Origin: CAZUWH01 sp964624075
Lineage (GTDB): Bacteria > Pseudomonadota > Alphaproteobacteria > Rhodospirillales > Rhodospirillaceae
Length of the DNA: 64,000 nucleotides
NCBI GenBank assembly: GCA_964624075.1
Contig: CAZUWH010000007.1
Location: 42,323-106,322 of the forward strand
Direction of reading: 5' to 3'
Positions 62,545 through 64,000 of the stretch are shown one piece after another (position 1 is the stretch's first letter; every line of letters begins with the position of its first letter). The translations under genes were made by a program, and so were the position numbers. The notes beneath the pieces are model-generated. The model was not told the DNA's origin and made no database searches. It saw only the letters and a list, made by a program, of their open reading frames with translations.

Positions 62545-62568
62545 GAAGCAAGGTCCTTGACTCGGATT

Positions 62569-63021
62569 TCAAAGGTCGAAGTTTACCGGGTCCAGCCCAA
62601 GTTCGGTGCACATGCGGCGTACCACCGCCCGCTCGTCCTCGTTGAAGTCGCCATCGGCCGCGCCAATTGCGCAGCAGACCCTGACGAGGAGCTGAGCCTG
62701 TGGCTTGCCACGGAATTTACCGATCGCCTGCATGACCTCGCCGGTCCCGATGGCGGCATCGAATTCGAACTGCTCGACGTACTTCTGGAACAACCGGATC
62801 ACCTCGTTCTGATCGAAGACCTTGAGCTGGTCTGACCGCTTCAGATAGCCTACCATCTTCTGTTTCTCAGATGAAGAGACGTTGCCATCAGCGTAGGCGA
62901 CCATGGCACAACTGGCGACCATGGCTTCCAGCAGATCCTTCGATTTGAACTTCGTGATTTCGGCACTGATCGCGTCCCGGGCCTCGGTGACATTCTTCTT
63001 CAGCCAGTTGGTAAAAGACAT
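62569..63021 (-). CDS. terB: TerB-like tellurite-resistance protein
   Basis: The start at 63021 (MSFTNWLKKNVTEARDAISA) gives 150 residues; the open frame reaches 63201 with non-family sequence. The TerB domain shows AMVASCAMVAYADGNVSSSE, KQKMVGYLKRSDQLKVF, AIGTGEVMQAIGKFRGKPQA and CCAIGAADGDFNEDERAVVR. Its acidic repeats bind metal in characterised relatives. It sits between the TerA/D-like gene (11 bp) and terC (24 bp). Confidence 0.93.
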   Translation of the reverse strand: MSFTNWLKKNVTEARDAISAEITKFKSKDLLEAMVASCAMVAYADGNVSSSEKQKMVGYLKRSDQLKVFDQNEVIRLFQKYVEQFEFDAAIGTGEVMQAIGKFRGKPQAQLLVRVCCAIGAADGDFNEDERAVVRRMCTELGLDPVNFDL

Positions 63022-63032
63022 CGGTTTTCTCC

Positions 63033-64000
63033 TCAATCCTTGGAGCCGGCAACCCAGCGGAGGTCCCAGCGGTACGCCTTGTCCATGTCCTGGTGGCCGC
63101 GGAAATACCTTTCTTCCTTGGTCACCTTTAGCTTTCCCCGCTGGTTCTCGATGAGGGCGATGGCGCACATTCCCTGTCCAGAGGCAGGATTGCCGAGACA
63201 CACTTCGATATCAGGGTGACCGGGGATCTTCACGGTTGCGACACCGTTTGCCGCTACCCAGTTGGGAATACCATCGTAGATGAAGGCAAAGACGAGAATG
63301 CGCCGGATCCTGGACATCTGGTCGCCGTTGATCCGGATGGCCTCCCCCTCGGCCACGGTGCCCGTCCGATCGTCACCTGTGTGCTGGATGAAGGGTGCGT
63401 TGCGGAAATGACCCCACGCCGCACCCAGTGCCTGCACCACCCCCTTGCTGCCATCCTCCAATTCCCATAGGCAGCCGAGATCAAGATCAATTCCCTTGTG
63501 GCCACCCAGTGAGCCGCCGAAGAATCCGCTGCTTGTCCGGAGGCGCTGGCTCCAATTCAGATTGAAGGCAATCTCACCAAAGCCCGTTTCCCCCTTCTTT
63601 TCAAGAGAAACGGATTGGCCGCACTTCTCCAAGGTAACCTTGGCGAGATTGACCGGTCTGGGGACCGGGGGTGGCACCGGTTCCTTCTGCCCGGAAGCAG
63701 GCGGTGATGCAGGAGCCTTATCGGGAGCCTTATCGACGACATCCACCCCGTACTGGCGCGCTAGGGGAGCCAACCCGCCGGCAAAGCCCTGCCCCACGGC
63801 ACGGAACTTCCATTGGCCATTGCGGCGGTAGATCTTGCCCAGCGTGATGGCGGTCTCTTTCATCCCTGCGGTCGGGAGAGCGAAGCGCGCGACCTCTCCG
63901 TCGCCAGTTGGCGCCACGATACGGGCGACGAGGCCCTGGAGGTTGCCAAAGCTCTGGCCCCGGGCCTGTCCCTCGTGGAGTGTCACGCAGATGTCGATGG
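63033..64000 (-). CDS. TerA/TerD-like protein, partial at the right edge
   Basis: The coding frame runs off the window; 322 codons are visible. The visible N-terminal side looks like the end of one TerD domain (IDICVTLHEGQARGQSFGNL, ARIVAPTGDGEVARFALPTA, KIYRRNGQWKFRAVGQGF). A Pro/Ala linker follows, then a second, fuller TerD domain (VTLEKCGQSVSLEKKGETGF, GEIAFNLNWSQRL, GIDLDLGCLWELEDGSKGVV, NPASGQGMCAIALIENQRGK). Two TerD-type domains and the length suggest TerA rather than plain TerD. TerD domains bind calcium. Coupled to terB. Confidence 0.85.
   Translation of the reverse strand, partial: IDICVTLHEGQARGQSFGNLQGLVARIVAPTGDGEVARFALPTAGMKETAITLGKIYRRNGQWKFRAVGQGFAGGLAPLARQYGVDVVDKAPDKAPASPPASGQKEPVPPPVPRPVNLAKVTLEKCGQSVSLEKKGETGFGEIAFNLNWSQRLRTSSGFFGGSLGGHKGIDLDLGCLWELEDGSKGVVQALGAAWGHFRNAPFIQHTGDDRTGTVAEGEAIRINGDQMSRIRRILVFAFIYDGIPNWVAANGVATVKIPGHPDIEVCLGNPASGQGMCAIALIENQRGKLKVTKEERYFRGHQDMDKAYRWDLRWVAGSKD

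Overview
The window looks like a chromosomal segment from an alphaproteobacterium, most likely a Rhodospirillales/Rhodospirillaceae-type organism. The evidence is a circularly permuted two-piece tmRNA gene, PopZ, two MucR/Ros regulators, SspB, the pcm-rhodanese-tolC-popZ-valS block, a hemC-hemD-Mic60-hemY block, a glyA-nrdR-ribD-ribE-ribBA-ribH-nusB-thiL block, a K+-independent H+-pyrophosphatase and NRDE- and UPF0262-type proteins. All calls come from reading the sequence and from knowledge of the families; no database search was run.

Layout: 1-2.2 kb holds a decayed gas-vesicle operon on the minus strand (gvpA, an accessory gene, gvpN). 2.4-3.3 kb is a shattered sensor kinase/FixJ-type regulator pair. 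3.5-6.2 kb carries fumarase, sspB and the permuted tmRNA gene (tag ANDNEMALAA). 6.4-10 kb has an ScsB/DsbD-like reductase and ychF. 10.8-13 kb has a MucR regulator, a TusA-like protein, rimI and tsaB. 13.5-17 kb has a D-Ala-D-Ala dipeptidase, an unusual thymidylate-synthase-like protein and a glycosyltransferase. 17.5-19.7 kb has a small membrane protein, a DUF721/DciA-like protein and mutY. 19.8-20.4 kb is a junction between an adhesin remnant and a TPR-gene remnant. 20.8-27.5 kb is valS-popZ-tolC-rhodanese-pcm. 28-32.5 kb is hemC, a hemD-Mic60 fusion and hemY. 33.3-43 kb carries hppA, a broken FliL-like gene, thiL, nusB, the riboflavin genes, nrdR and glyA. 43.6-48 kb has a second mucR, a DUF6898-like gene, hisG, hisD, UPF0262 and a low-molecular-weight phosphatase-like protein. 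48.3-52.3 kb has ribF, a MaoC hydratase, a broken F1-ATPase inhibitor gene and an acyl-CoA dehydrogenase. 52.5-56.2 kb has cobalamin genes (cbiX, cobH, cobL) and an NRDE protein. 56.2-58.5 kb holds two tandem dead EAL-like genes. 59-60.6 kb encodes a DEAD-box helicase fused to a cold-shock protein. 60.9-64 kb has a HAD phosphatase, terC, terB and a TerA/TerD-like gene cut by the window edge.

The main theme is selective decay. Biosynthetic, translation and chromosome-maintenance genes are intact and often tightly coupled by ATGA overlaps. Genes for buoyancy, signalling, surface adhesion, a flagellar FliL-like protein and ATP-synthase inhibition are broken by stops, frameshifts or truncation. 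Intergenic gaps are filled with two families of GC-rich palindromic repeats. No transposase, phage gene, CRISPR array, rRNA or tRNA was recognised.

The strongest unusual signals are the two in-frame fusions that keep an internal ribosome-binding site and ATG (hemD-Mic60 and DEAD helicase-CspA), the permuted tmRNA, the single nonsense codon in gvpN, the 20-bp tandem duplication in an EAL-like gene, and the large MtrA/thymidylate-synthase/DUF4346-like protein.
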